From Rhizobium leguminosarum (GTDB taxonomy: Bacteria; Pseudomonadota; Alphaproteobacteria; Rhizobiales; Rhizobiaceae), in assembly GCF_002953715.1 (NCBI RefSeq), contig NZ_CP025012.1, forward strand, positions 2,294,001 to 2,358,000: a stretch of DNA of 64,000 bases. Direction: 5' to 3'. The translations under genes and the position numbers were made by a program. Positions within the stretch are counted from its first letter, which is position 1. Every line of letters begins with the position of its first letter. The notes under the pieces were generated by a model. It was given only the letters and a program-made list of their open reading frames with translations. It searched no databases and had not been told where the DNA came from. Of the stretch, positions 9,518 through 17,809 are shown one piece after another.

Positions 9518-9634
9518 TTGAACAGCTTAGAGTGCGGTGGCGGAGCCATAGCGGCGTTGTGCCGGGGTGCATGAGATGGCGGCGATGTCACTTGAACGTG
9601 CGGCGGGATGTGAATGCGGGCCGCTTGAGCATGG

Positions 9635-10381
9635 TCAGTAGGTCGTACGACCGCCGCTCAGGTCGAACGTCGATGCGGTCGTGAAGGAGTTCTCCTCGGA
9701 GAGCAGCCAGACGACCATCGAAGCGATCTCGCGAAGTTCAACAAAACGGTCACGCGGAATGCGGACGCGCATATATTCGATAAACTCGGATGTCAGCCCG
9801 TCCAATATAGGTGTCTTTGCTGTTGTTGGCGTTACCGCGTTCACGGCGATTCCTGTCTTTGCGAGTTCCTTGCCAAGCGACTTGGTGAAGCCCAGCACAC
9901 CAGCTTTCGCTGCGCTGTAGGCGGCGATGTTCGGATTTCCTTCCTTGCCCGCAACCGAGGAGATGTTCACGATCCGCCCGTAGTCGCGCTTTAGCATGAC
10001 CGGAACGACGTGCCGGCAACAATTGAAGGTTCCGGTGAGGCAGACATCGACGACGTCTTTCCACTCACCGAAATCGTATTCGATCGTGGGCTTTACCGGA
10101 CCGGTAATCCCGGCGGAATTGACGAGGCCGTCGATACGGCCAAAAATCTCCTCGGTCGTCGCCGCCGCGTTTTTCACTGATACGGGATCTGCGACGTTAA
10201 CGCCGAAAGCGACCGTGCCAGATCCGAGTGCGGAAGCGCTGTCCTTCGCCATGTTTTCGTTCAGGTCCCAGATGGCCACCTTGCCACCAGACTGGATGAC
10301 GCGCTCTGCGATAGCGTAGCCGATGCCGCGCGCACCGCCTGTGATCACGATGATTCGTTCCTTCAAGTCGATGATGTTCAT
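9635..10381 (-). CDS. Short-chain dehydrogenase/reductase (SDR, FabG-like)
   Basis: NAD(P)-dependent oxidoreductase of the classical SDR family, 248 residues. It shows the cofactor motif TGGARGIG (residues 14-21), the NSAG motif near residue 88, and the catalytic Ser (NISSVAG) and YSAAK pair. The acidic residue in IWDLNEN after beta-strand 2 favours NAD over NADP. GGAGG lies 10 bp before ATG 10381. It stands alone, 95 bp from the left end of the RIT element; whether it arrived with that insertion is unknown. Substrate cannot be deduced. Confidence 0.88.
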   Translation of the reverse strand: MNIIDLKERIIVITGGARGIGYAIAERVIQSGGKVAIWDLNENMAKDSASALGSGTVAFGVNVADPVSVKNAAATTEEIFGRIDGLVNSAGITGPVKPTIEYDFGEWKDVVDVCLTGTFNCCRHVVPVMLKRDYGRIVNISSVAGKEGNPNIAAYSAAKAGVLGFTKSLGKELAKTGIAVNAVTPTTAKTPILDGLTSEFIEYMRVRIPRDRFVELREIASMVVWLLSEENSFTTASTFDLSGGRTTY

Positions 10382-10475
10382 TGGGCCGTTATCCTCCGAT
10401 TGAGCCGCCGATAGCCGAATATCTATTGGAAATTCCGGGATTTCTCCTTCAGCGTATCGATGTGAAGGTCAGGAA

Positions 10476-10559
10476 TTTATCCCGAGCCCGATACTATGCC
10501 GAGCCCATTCCCTAAATCCCGAGATTTCCGGTAATCCAGGATTGAAAGCTCGGCATAAT
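10476..10559 (+). repeat. RIT left inverted repeat
   Basis: 84-bp terminal repeat starting TTTATCCCGAGCCCGA and ending CTCGGCATAAT. It pairs with 14824-14907 in inverse orientation with 10 mismatches. Internal ATGCCGAG and CTCGGCAT motifs form a smaller inverted pair that may be the recombinase binding sites. Confidence 0.85.
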
Positions 10560-10625
10560 TTGAACGCGTTGGAAGACCGGGTTCGGCCTATTGCGGACCT
10601 TTGCCTTCAATGCTTTGATGAGGAA

Positions 10626-10976
10626 ATGAGCACCGCAGCTGCACAAGCCGAGAGATTTTTTAGCGAGGTCATCGCACACGGAAGCGTTTGGTCGATTCAA
10701 GATGGTGAGGGGTTCCCTACATCGACGAATTTAGATGGCGAGACCGCAATGCCCTTCTGGTCTTTGGAAAGCAGGGCCCAGAAGGTCATCGACAACGTCA
10801 TTGCATATAACAGTTTCCGAACGCGTCGAATTGAGCTGTCAGAATTCCTGGATCGCTGGCTTTCCGGACTGAAAAGAGATGGGCTTGCTGTTGGCATAAA
10901 CTGGTCCGGCAAACGCGCGATTGGATATGACATGACGCCCGAGAATGTCCGAACACGAATAGAAATCAGTCGCTGA
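10626..10976 (+). CDS. DUF2750-like small protein, RIT passenger
   Basis: 116-residue cytoplasmic protein. I start it at ATG 10626 (GAGG 4 bp upstream), not at an in-frame TTG inside the inverted repeat. The pattern AERFFSEVIAHGSVWSIQD (residues 6-24), then TAMPFWSLES and a C-terminal half with FLDRWL and VGINWSG, matches the DUF2750 layout, a family of about 100 residues met as stand-alone genes and beside immunity-type proteins. It begins 66 bp inside the left repeat and converges on the DUF4375 gene. Family assignment is by pattern, function unknown. Confidence 0.72.
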   Translation: MSTAAAQAERFFSEVIAHGSVWSIQDGEGFPTSTNLDGETAMPFWSLESRAQKVIDNVIAYNSFRTRRIELSEFLDRWLSGLKRDGLAVGINWSGKRAIGYDMTPENVRTRIEISR

Positions 10977-11014
10977 CCGTCCGCTATTTAAGCGATTTGA
11001 GGGTGTGCATTGCG

Positions 11015-11479
11015 TCATTTTACAACGCCGTTGTCTCTCGCATACTTAGCGCGCGCAAGGTAGAACTCTTCGGTCCAGACATCTATTGCTTGATATCCGC
11101 GATCTAACATTTCTTGGAACGCTGGATTGGACTGCATCTTTACCAGCCTTGCTGATTGATCGAATGGATACTCAGGCCCGAGAGCAGTGACGAGTTCCCC
11201 CATGATGTTCGCGTAATCCGATAAATTCATTTGTTCCAACGCATCTCGAACGATGGGTGCCAACGCGCCTGACGAATTCTCGAAAAATTGATGAAGGCCG
11301 CCGTTTCCGACCTCCCCCTCAAAAATTGTCTGCACGTAGAGATGAATATAAACTCGACCTAGTTGCGCGACCGATTCCGGCACCAGTTCTTCGTCAATGG
11401 GGACACGGCGCTCCGCTTGCTCAATGGCCTGCCTAAGAAGCCAGTCATCGAGTAAGTTTAAATCATCGTACTGCGTCAT
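11015..11479 (-). CDS. DUF4375 (DMP19-like) protein, RIT passenger
   Basis: 154-residue acidic protein. The core LGRVYIHLYVQTIFEGEVGN then GGLHQFFENSSG (about residues 42-75) is the hallmark of DUF4375/DMP19, whose founding member is a DNA-mimic protein; other relatives act as immunity-type proteins. Three ATGs occur in tandem (11485, 11482, 11479); GGAAAG is correctly spaced only from the third, so I use 11479. It lies between the convergent DUF2750 gene and the 3' end of ritC, on the same strand as the recombinases. A DNA-mimic or toxin-immunity role is conjecture. Confidence 0.78.
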   Translation of the reverse strand: MTQYDDLNLLDDWLLRQAIEQAERRVPIDEELVPESVAQLGRVYIHLYVQTIFEGEVGNGGLHQFFENSSGALAPIVRDALEQMNLSDYANIMGELVTALGPEYPFDQSARLVKMQSNPAFQEMLDRGYQAIDVWTEEFYLARAKYARDNGVVK

Positions 11480-11599
11480 CATCATCTTTCCGTGACTATC
11501 TACGAAGAGACATAGGTGCAGCCGTAGCGCGTAATCCAAATGACCGCAATTGGCGCTTTCCCACCCAGTGAAAGTTCCTCGATGATTGGTGGGCTCGGC

Positions 11600-11631
11600 A
11601 TTGACATCGCGGCCCTCACCGCGATGTCAAT
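11600..11631. terminator. Strong hairpin downstream of ritC
   Basis: ATTGACATCGCGG and its exact complement CCGCGATGTCAAT enclose a 6-base loop, a perfect 13-bp stem between the end of ritC (11645) and the upstream region of the DUF4375 gene. There is no T-run on either side, so it is a plausible transcript end or mRNA-stability structure, or possibly a recombinase site. Confidence 0.55.
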
Positions 11632-11644
11632 TGCTCCGGCAGGA

Positions 11645-12640
11645 TCAAAGTTTGTCGAGAAACGCCAATAACTCGTCGCCAGCCCTGAACCGGCCAGGCG
11701 ATTGTCCATTGAACGGATCGATCTTGGCTAGAGCGGCCTCCTTGATTGCCAGGTGGGCATGCAAGTATGGCTGTGTGGACCGCGTGGACTCATGGCCGAG
11801 CCACAATGAGATCACCGTGCTGTCGACACCGGCATCCAGCAACTCCATCGCGGCACTGTGTCGAAGGACATGGGGTGATATCCGCTTTGATCGTAATGAC
11901 GAGCAGCCCTTCGACGCCGTCGACACGTGTTTTGCCAGAAGATACTGAACGGCATCAGGGCTCATCCGCCCACCGTGAACGGTCGGGAAAAGAGCATTGC
12001 CGTTTCCAACCGGTGGCTCGTTCAACCAGGCCCTAAGCGCAACATTGAGCATTCTGGTTATCGGCGTAGTGCGTTCTTTGCGTCCCTTCCCGAAACACCG
12101 GATGTGCGCCCCTGTGCCGATGGTGACGGCACTTCGATCAAGGCCCACGAGTTCGGAGAGGCGCATCCCTGTCTGCACGGCTGTCAACATCACAACATGG
12201 TCACGACGCCCAACCCAGGTTCGTCGATCAGGAGCCGAAAGAATCGCTTCGATCTCGCTGCGGGTGAGGAATTGCACCTCCCGCTTCGACCCGATCTTGC
12301 CTGGGATCGCAAGGACACGCTGTATCTGCCCACTATATACTGGTTCCTCGAAGGCCAGGAAACGGAAGAAGTACCGGATTGCCGTCAGCCGAAGGTTATA
12401 CGTCGCAGGGCTGGCGTGGCGCTCGGAGTCCAGATCGTCAAGGAACGCGACAACCAGCTCCGCATCGAAATTCTCCAGTCGCAGATCAGACGGAAATTTG
12501 CCGGTTCGGCGATGTGCGAACTTCAGGAAGAGCTTGAATGTGTCGCGGTAGGAGGCAATCGTATGTGGGCTCACGTTGCGCTGGCGAGCAAGGCGCTGTC
12601 CAAAGAAGCGTTCAATCAGTCGAGGTAGCGGATTGGTCAT
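11645..12640 (-). CDS. ritC: Tyrosine recombinase, third of the RIT trio
   Basis: Site-specific recombinase/integrase, 331 residues. It has an N-terminal SAM-like core-binding domain (about residues 10-95) and a C-terminal catalytic domain: Arg in TGMRLSELVGL, the HVLRH box, LGHES and the nucleophile Tyr in TQPYLHAH. ATG 12640 overlaps the stop of the preceding gene in an ATGA, so it is translationally coupled; a longer frame to 12715 would overlap ritB extensively. With the other two it should move the element or resolve its copies. All catalytic residues are present. Confidence 0.9.
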   Translation of the reverse strand: MTNPLPRLIERFFGQRLARQRNVSPHTIASYRDTFKLFLKFAHRRTGKFPSDLRLENFDAELVVAFLDDLDSERHASPATYNLRLTAIRYFFRFLAFEEPVYSGQIQRVLAIPGKIGSKREVQFLTRSEIEAILSAPDRRTWVGRRDHVVMLTAVQTGMRLSELVGLDRSAVTIGTGAHIRCFGKGRKERTTPITRMLNVALRAWLNEPPVGNGNALFPTVHGGRMSPDAVQYLLAKHVSTASKGCSSLRSKRISPHVLRHSAAMELLDAGVDSTVISLWLGHESTRSTQPYLHAHLAIKEAALAKIDPFNGQSPGRFRAGDELLAFLDKL

Positions 12641-13557
12641 TCTGCCATCTCCCACCTTGCGTCGAGGCGAAGTCTTGCTTGATCCAGCAGATTGGGATGC
12701 GCGGTAAGATACCAATAAGTGGCGCTGACATGATTGTGCCCGAGATAGGTCGAAAGCTCCGGCAATCGCCGCTCAATGTCCTCACAATCCCGGCACCAGG
12801 ACAGCAGCGTTCGAACGGCGAAGGTGTGGCGGAGATCGTGTATCCTGGGACCGTCACGTTCATCCGGTTGCCTCAGTCCCGTCTGGCGTGTCCAGAGGAT
12901 AAAGGAGAAGTGTGGGTTGGCATGGATCAGGGCCCTGCCAAGGTCTCCGGTAAAGAAGTATTTGCTAACCCGTCTGACCGCGTGATCGTCACGGATTGAC
13001 GCATACCGCCGAAGCGCCAGCGTCGTACTGGGATGCAGCGGCACAATGCGGGTCTTTCCAAACTTCGTCTCACGGATCGTCAGCATGCCTGCTTCCAGAT
13101 CGGCATCCTCACGAAGCAACCGCGCCGCCTCCGAGAACCGAAGTCCGGAGGATGCCAGCAAGCCGAAGAAGTAATGATATGTCGGCCCTCGGAAGCTTCC
13201 AGGGTGCATGTCGAGCATCGACTTCAGGAGATCGGCGATCTGTTCGTCCGAATAGATAAAGGGACGCGGTCTTCGTTGTGGTGGAAAGATGTGCGAAGGC
13301 GGAATCTCGGTTTGGGGGTCGACCACCTGGAGATGACGGGCAAAAGCTCTGACCGTCGAAAGGCGCGACGACCACGTTGAAGGACCACATTGGTGGTTTG
13401 CCCAATCCACCGCAGTCTTCGCGGTTACCCGCAGTTCGCCACGAGCAGTCGCATACCTCACAAAATTGCGCAGACGGCTCTCCTGAGTTTGGAGCTTGAA
13501 TCCGAGTGAGCGCCGCAATGTCAGATATTGTTCAAGGGCATCGGACATGTCCATCAT
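12637..13557 (-). CDS. ritB: Tyrosine recombinase, second of the RIT trio
   Basis: Phage-integrase-family recombinase of 306 residues starting MMDMSDALEQYL. The catalytic domain shows Arg in GLRFSEAARLL, IHDLRHTFAV, LGHNHVSAT and Tyr in YWYLTAHP. Its ATG at 13557 overlaps the ritA stop (ATGA) and its own stop overlaps the ritC start the same way, so the three proteins are probably made in fixed proportion. The N-terminal core-binding region (residues 3-90) contains SLGFKLQTQESRLRNF, typical of this branch. Confidence 0.9.
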   Translation of the reverse strand: MMDMSDALEQYLTLRRSLGFKLQTQESRLRNFVRYATARGELRVTAKTAVDWANHQCGPSTWSSRLSTVRAFARHLQVVDPQTEIPPSHIFPPQRRPRPFIYSDEQIADLLKSMLDMHPGSFRGPTYHYFFGLLASSGLRFSEAARLLREDADLEAGMLTIRETKFGKTRIVPLHPSTTLALRRYASIRDDHAVRRVSKYFFTGDLGRALIHANPHFSFILWTRQTGLRQPDERDGPRIHDLRHTFAVRTLLSWCRDCEDIERRLPELSTYLGHNHVSATYWYLTAHPNLLDQARLRLDARWEMAE

Positions 13558-14786
13558 AGAACCGCTCCTGCCCATGGCCGTGAGAGGGAACGCAGGCCCT
13601 CAATATCGAACTTCGCATATATCCTGGTGGTATCAGGGTCTTTATGGCGGAGGAGTTGGGCAAGCTCGGTCATGCCCACGCCAGACCTGATCGCAATCGT
13701 GGCGAAGGTGTGCCTGAAAATATGCGCATGGTGAGACCGCGTGCCTGAAATCTTCGCCCGCTTCAGCGCCCTGCGTGCGACCAGGATGACGGGTGTGGCC
13801 GTCTCGAACGGTGTGCATGGGGTCTGCACCCTGTGAAAGATAATGCGGGACCCGGATGTTGGACGTCCATGCAGGATGTAGTCCGATATTGCCGCCCCGA
13901 CGTCCTTCGGAAGGGGCATGGTTGCGACCCTACCGCCTTTGCCGTTCACACGCAGGAGGCCTGATCGCCAGTCGATGTCATCAAGCGACAAAAGGGCAAC
14001 TTCGCTTGCACGCAGACCGAGCTTCGAAAGCAGTAGAAGCACAGCAAGGTCTCTGCGGCCAGGGATCGTGGACAGATCACAGGCCTCCAGAACTGAATTG
14101 AGTTGTGAGACGCTCATATAAGCTGGCAATGCCGAGAAACGCAGGTTCCTTGGGCTCGGGACCGCTGCGGAGAGATCATGCTCAGTGAGCCCCGTTGCGT
14201 GCAGGAAGCGCAGCAACACCCGAAGGTGCGAGAACCAGGTCCCAAGGGAGTTGCTCTTCCGGCCTTCGAAGTTGTTCGTCAAATAAGCGCGTACTTCGAT
14301 GTGTGTGAGGTGGGAAATGTCACCTTGCTCGAAGAATACGGTTCGAAGAAATCGCCGCGCCAGCCAGACATGCCCGGTGATCGACTGCTTCGAATAGCCT
14401 CGGCGAAATAGCTCCGCACCGTAAAGCGTGGCGACCTTCTCGGACGGGTCGGCTTTCTCTGCCGGTGGGCATAGGACACCAGCTCTCACGAGTTCGATTT
14501 GCAGGCGGCGCAGAGCGATGCGATTACCATTCGCTATAGCACCTGAAGACAATCGGCTGGCGATAAACTGGTCGATATCACCAGCGTCCAGTCGTTCTGG
14601 CTCTCCACCGTCACGATTGTTCTGGTATTCGACAAAGGCCCCGATAAATCGAACGGCTCTGACCATGGTCTCAGACGAGTAGCCTTTGTCGATCATGGAG
14701 GTGATTACCGCATCCACGCTCGCCCGATGTGGCCAATCTTCAATCAGTTGCCAGCGCTTTATTGTCTCAAAAGATGGAATAGTCAT
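13554..14786 (-). CDS. ritA: Tyrosine recombinase, first of the RIT trio
   Basis: The longest of the three recombinases, 410 residues. The catalytic domain lies in the last 190 residues: Arg in GLRASEVALLSLDDIDW, HIFRHTFATIAIRSG, LRHKDPDTTRIY with the nucleophile Tyr. An extra N-terminal region of about 100 residues precedes the core-binding domain. ATG 14786 lies 37 bp inside the right inverted repeat, so the promoter of the trio must be in or next to that repeat, and recombinase binding there could repress it. The catalytic set is intact. Confidence 0.9.
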   Translation of the reverse strand: MTIPSFETIKRWQLIEDWPHRASVDAVITSMIDKGYSSETMVRAVRFIGAFVEYQNNRDGGEPERLDAGDIDQFIASRLSSGAIANGNRIALRRLQIELVRAGVLCPPAEKADPSEKVATLYGAELFRRGYSKQSITGHVWLARRFLRTVFFEQGDISHLTHIEVRAYLTNNFEGRKSNSLGTWFSHLRVLLRFLHATGLTEHDLSAAVPSPRNLRFSALPAYMSVSQLNSVLEACDLSTIPGRRDLAVLLLLSKLGLRASEVALLSLDDIDWRSGLLRVNGKGGRVATMPLPKDVGAAISDYILHGRPTSGSRIIFHRVQTPCTPFETATPVILVARRALKRAKISGTRSHHAHIFRHTFATIAIRSGVGMTELAQLLRHKDPDTTRIYAKFDIEGLRSLSRPWAGAVL

Positions 14787-14823
14787 GCGTGTCTCCGCTA
14801 AGTTGCCGTTGCGGAGACAGAAT

Positions 14824-14907
14824 ATTATGCCGAGCTTTCGATGCTGGACTACCGAAAATCTCGAGCTTTAGAGAACGGACTCGGCATAGTGTCGGGCTCG
14901 GGATAAA
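14824..14907 (-). repeat. RIT right inverted repeat
   Basis: Inverse copy of 10476-10559 with 74 of 84 matching positions. It starts ATTATGCCGAGCTTTCGA and ends CTCGGGATAAA in the plus strand. It presumably contains the ritA promoter as well as recombinase sites. Confidence 0.85.
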
Positions 14908-14912
14908 TCCCG

Positions 14913-14932
14913 TTATGCCGAATTCGGCATAA
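14913..14932. repeat. Perfect 20-bp palindrome outside the right RIT repeat
   Basis: TTATGCCGAATTCGGCATAA is fully self-complementary and repeats the ATGCCGA/TCGGCAT words found inside the RIT repeats. It lies 6 bp beyond the right repeat and has no counterpart at the left end, so the true right boundary may include it. Confidence 0.65.
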
Positions 14933-15045
14933 AGGAATAAAGATACCTCGGCCTCGCCAGGCGTCGGCGATACCGACATCGGTTTACTCACCTTGACTGT
15001 CGATGGCGTGACTGTGCGATTGAGGCCATGCTCGACCGCACGGCC

Positions 15046-15780
<735 letters not shown>

Positions 15781-15786
15781 CTATCT

Positions 15787-15947
15787 AGCCAGGCCGGTCT
15801 TCTGACTCAGCGTCATCCGTCTGCCGCAGCCTTCCCGGCGAGAAGCCAGTGGCGTGATGAAGCGGCAAGCGTCGGCCTTACAGCGTTGGGCACGTTCCGG
15901 CTTTGCACCGGATTCCCGATTCTCCCGCCTGGACGGCGGGCACCTGA
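15787..15947 (-). promoter_or_regulatory. Cobalamin (AdoCbl) riboswitch controlling bluB
   Basis: On the minus strand this region reads, in order, AGGTGCCCGCC, GGGAATCCGGTGCAAAGCCG, a CGCCACTGG core and the B12 box GAGTCAGAAGACCGGCCTG, the conserved blocks of the cobalamin riboswitch. It is followed after about 55 bases by the bluB start. The GC-rich run just before the start codon could form the expression platform; I cannot tell whether control is on transcription or translation. Confidence 0.93.
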
Positions 15948-16112
15948 CGGCGCATCTATTTCAGGAAAGCGCGGCGGCGGCAAGCCGGCCCTCATTCCGC
16001 CGACACGCTGCATGCGACATCGACTTCATGGACAGAGGCGCATCGCTGCCTTAGAAACAAACCGATCCTGACCGACGCCCATGGCGCCGCACTTTTTCTC
16101 TTTGCATTCCGG

Positions 16113-17540
16113 TTGCCCGTGCCCCGCCTCACGCCCATGATCCTTGCGGTCGCCCTGTTCATGGAACAGATGGATTCGACCGTGATCGCCACCAGCCTGC
16201 CGGCGATCGCAGCCGATATCGGCACCTCGCCGATCGCGCTGAAGCTCGCCGTCACCAGCTATCTCGTGGCGCTGGCGATCTTCATTCCGATCAGCGGCTG
16301 GATGTCCGATCGGTTCGGCGCGCGCAACATTTTCCGCATGGCGATCTTCGTTTTCATGATCGGCTCGATCGCCTGCGCCTTTTCCAATTCGATCACGGCC
16401 TTCGTCATCTCACGCCTGATCCAGGGCGCCGGCGGCTCGATGATGACGCCGGTCAGCCGCTTGCTGCTGGTCCGGGGAACGCCGCGTCACGAACTCGTCG
16501 ATGCCATGGCCTGGCTTACCATTCCAGCTTTGATCGGTCCGATCATGGGTCCGCCGATCGGCGGCTTCCTCACCACCTACCTCACCTGGCACTGGATCTT
16601 CTGGATCAACGTCCCGATCGGCGTGCTCGGCATCATCCTTGTCACCCGTTTCCTGCCGGCGGTCGAGCCACGCAGTCCTCGGCCGATGGATTTCCCGGGC
16701 TTCTTCCTTTGCGGCCTCGGCTTCTCCGGCTTCGTCTTCGGCCTGTCGGTGATCAGCCTGCCGGCAGTGCCCGTTATCTACGGTTATGTCACGGTTGCGA
16801 TCGGCATCCTTGCCGGCCTCCTCTACCTCCTGCATGCCCGCCGCGTGCCCTATCCGCTTCTCGATCCGAAGATGTTCCGCTACCCGATGTTCCGGGCGGC
16901 AATCCTCGGCGCCTCGAATTTCCGCATGGGGCTTGGCGCCCTGCCTTTCCTGATGCCACTGATGCTGCAGCTTGGCTTCGGACTGACGCCGCTGCAATCG
17001 GGCTCGGTCACCTTCGTCAGCGCGCTCGGCTCCATGGGCTCGAAATTCGCCGCCTCGCGCACCTTCAATGCCTTCGGCTTCCGCACGGTGATATCGTTCA
17101 CCACCTTGCTGGCGGCGATCTTCCTCGGCATCAACGGCCTGTTCACCGCCGAAACGCCGCTGTTCCTGATCATGGCCTGCCTGCTGATCGGCGGCTTGTT
17201 CCGCTCGATGGCTTTCTCGGGCGTCAACGCCATGGCCTTCGGCGATGTCGATGATGCCGACAGCAGCCAGGCAACCGCGATCAATGCTGTTGCCCAGCGT
17301 ATCTCCATGGCGATGGGTGTGGCGATCGCCGGCGGCATCCTCGAAATCTCCAGCAGCTTCCACGACGACAGGCTGCTGGTCTCGGATTTCCACATCGCCT
17401 TCTTCAGCGTCTCGGCGATTTCGGCGCTGGCCTGCATCACCTTCCTGCGCCTGCCACACGACGCCGGCGCGGAACTGACGGCGCGCGGCCGCAAGCGCCG
17501 GCACGCCGAGCCCGAAGAGGCCGTGGCGGAAAATAGCTGA
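16113..17540 (+). CDS. MFS multidrug exporter, DHA2-like
   Basis: Major facilitator with many hydrophobic segments, 475 residues as drawn, probably a 14-helix DHA2-type proton antiporter. It shows the loop 2-3 motif GWMSDRFGARNIFR and antiporter motif C-like GPIMGPPIGGFLTTY, plus WHWIFWINVPIG, which is characteristic of the DHA2 branch. Possible starts are TTG 16113, GTG 16119 or ATG 16137; only ATG 16137 (MILAVALFMEQMD) gives the usual short cytoplasmic tail, so the true gene may be 8 residues shorter. It stands alone between the bluB riboswitch and the chemoreceptor. Substrate unknown. Confidence 0.88.
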   Translation: MPVPRLTPMILAVALFMEQMDSTVIATSLPAIAADIGTSPIALKLAVTSYLVALAIFIPISGWMSDRFGARNIFRMAIFVFMIGSIACAFSNSITAFVISRLIQGAGGSMMTPVSRLLLVRGTPRHELVDAMAWLTIPALIGPIMGPPIGGFLTTYLTWHWIFWINVPIGVLGIILVTRFLPAVEPRSPRPMDFPGFFLCGLGFSGFVFGLSVISLPAVPVIYGYVTVAIGILAGLLYLLHARRVPYPLLDPKMFRYPMFRAAILGASNFRMGLGALPFLMPLMLQLGFGLTPLQSGSVTFVSALGSMGSKFAASRTFNAFGFRTVISFTTLLAAIFLGINGLFTAETPLFLIMACLLIGGLFRSMAFSGVNAMAFGDVDDADSSQATAINAVAQRISMAMGVAIAGGILEISSSFHDDRLLVSDFHIAFFSVSAISALACITFLRLPHDAGAELTARGRKRRHAEPEEAVAENS

Positions 17541-17809
17541 TCTCCCGGGCGCGATGGAGGCACTCCTCACCCGCCGGTTCGCAAGGCTCCGCGCGGCGGG
17601 GGAGCAAGGCGAATGGCCCGCGCGTGCCCAGCATTCCCTTCTACTTTATGATTTATTCACACATCAAATACACACTGCGTTTGCGCGTTTTGGGTTGCTA
17701 TCAGGACATGGGCATGAGCGCTCGTGATGTGACCGTCAGCGTCGATGCCCGTATTGATATGCCGGTCGGGTACATGTCCGACTGAGCCGCAATTCTAGGC
17801 CGCCGCGGA

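Larger units (their letters stand above)
10476..14907. mobile_element. RIT (recombinase-in-trio) element with two passenger genes
   Basis: A 4.4-kb unit bounded by 84-bp inverted repeats that match at 74 of 84 positions. Inside, three tyrosine recombinase genes are read leftwards in the order 410, 306 and 331 residues, with start codons overlapping the previous stop by ATGA, which is the defining layout of RIT elements. Two further genes fill the 1.1 kb at the ritC side. The repeats and all three active sites are intact, so the element looks complete and recent. No target duplication could be identified with certainty. Confidence 0.85.

Noticed and set aside
10382..10475. Possible disruption of a gene by the RIT insertion
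   Set aside because: The SDR on the left (ending its 5' region here) and bluB on the right are both complete, and no split reading frame can be joined across the element.
16410..17570. 386-codon open frame antisense to the MFS exporter
   Set aside because: Arg/Glu/Asp/Ala/Gly-rich translation without any domain; typical of antisense frames in GC-rich DNA, while the opposite strand encodes a clear transporter.
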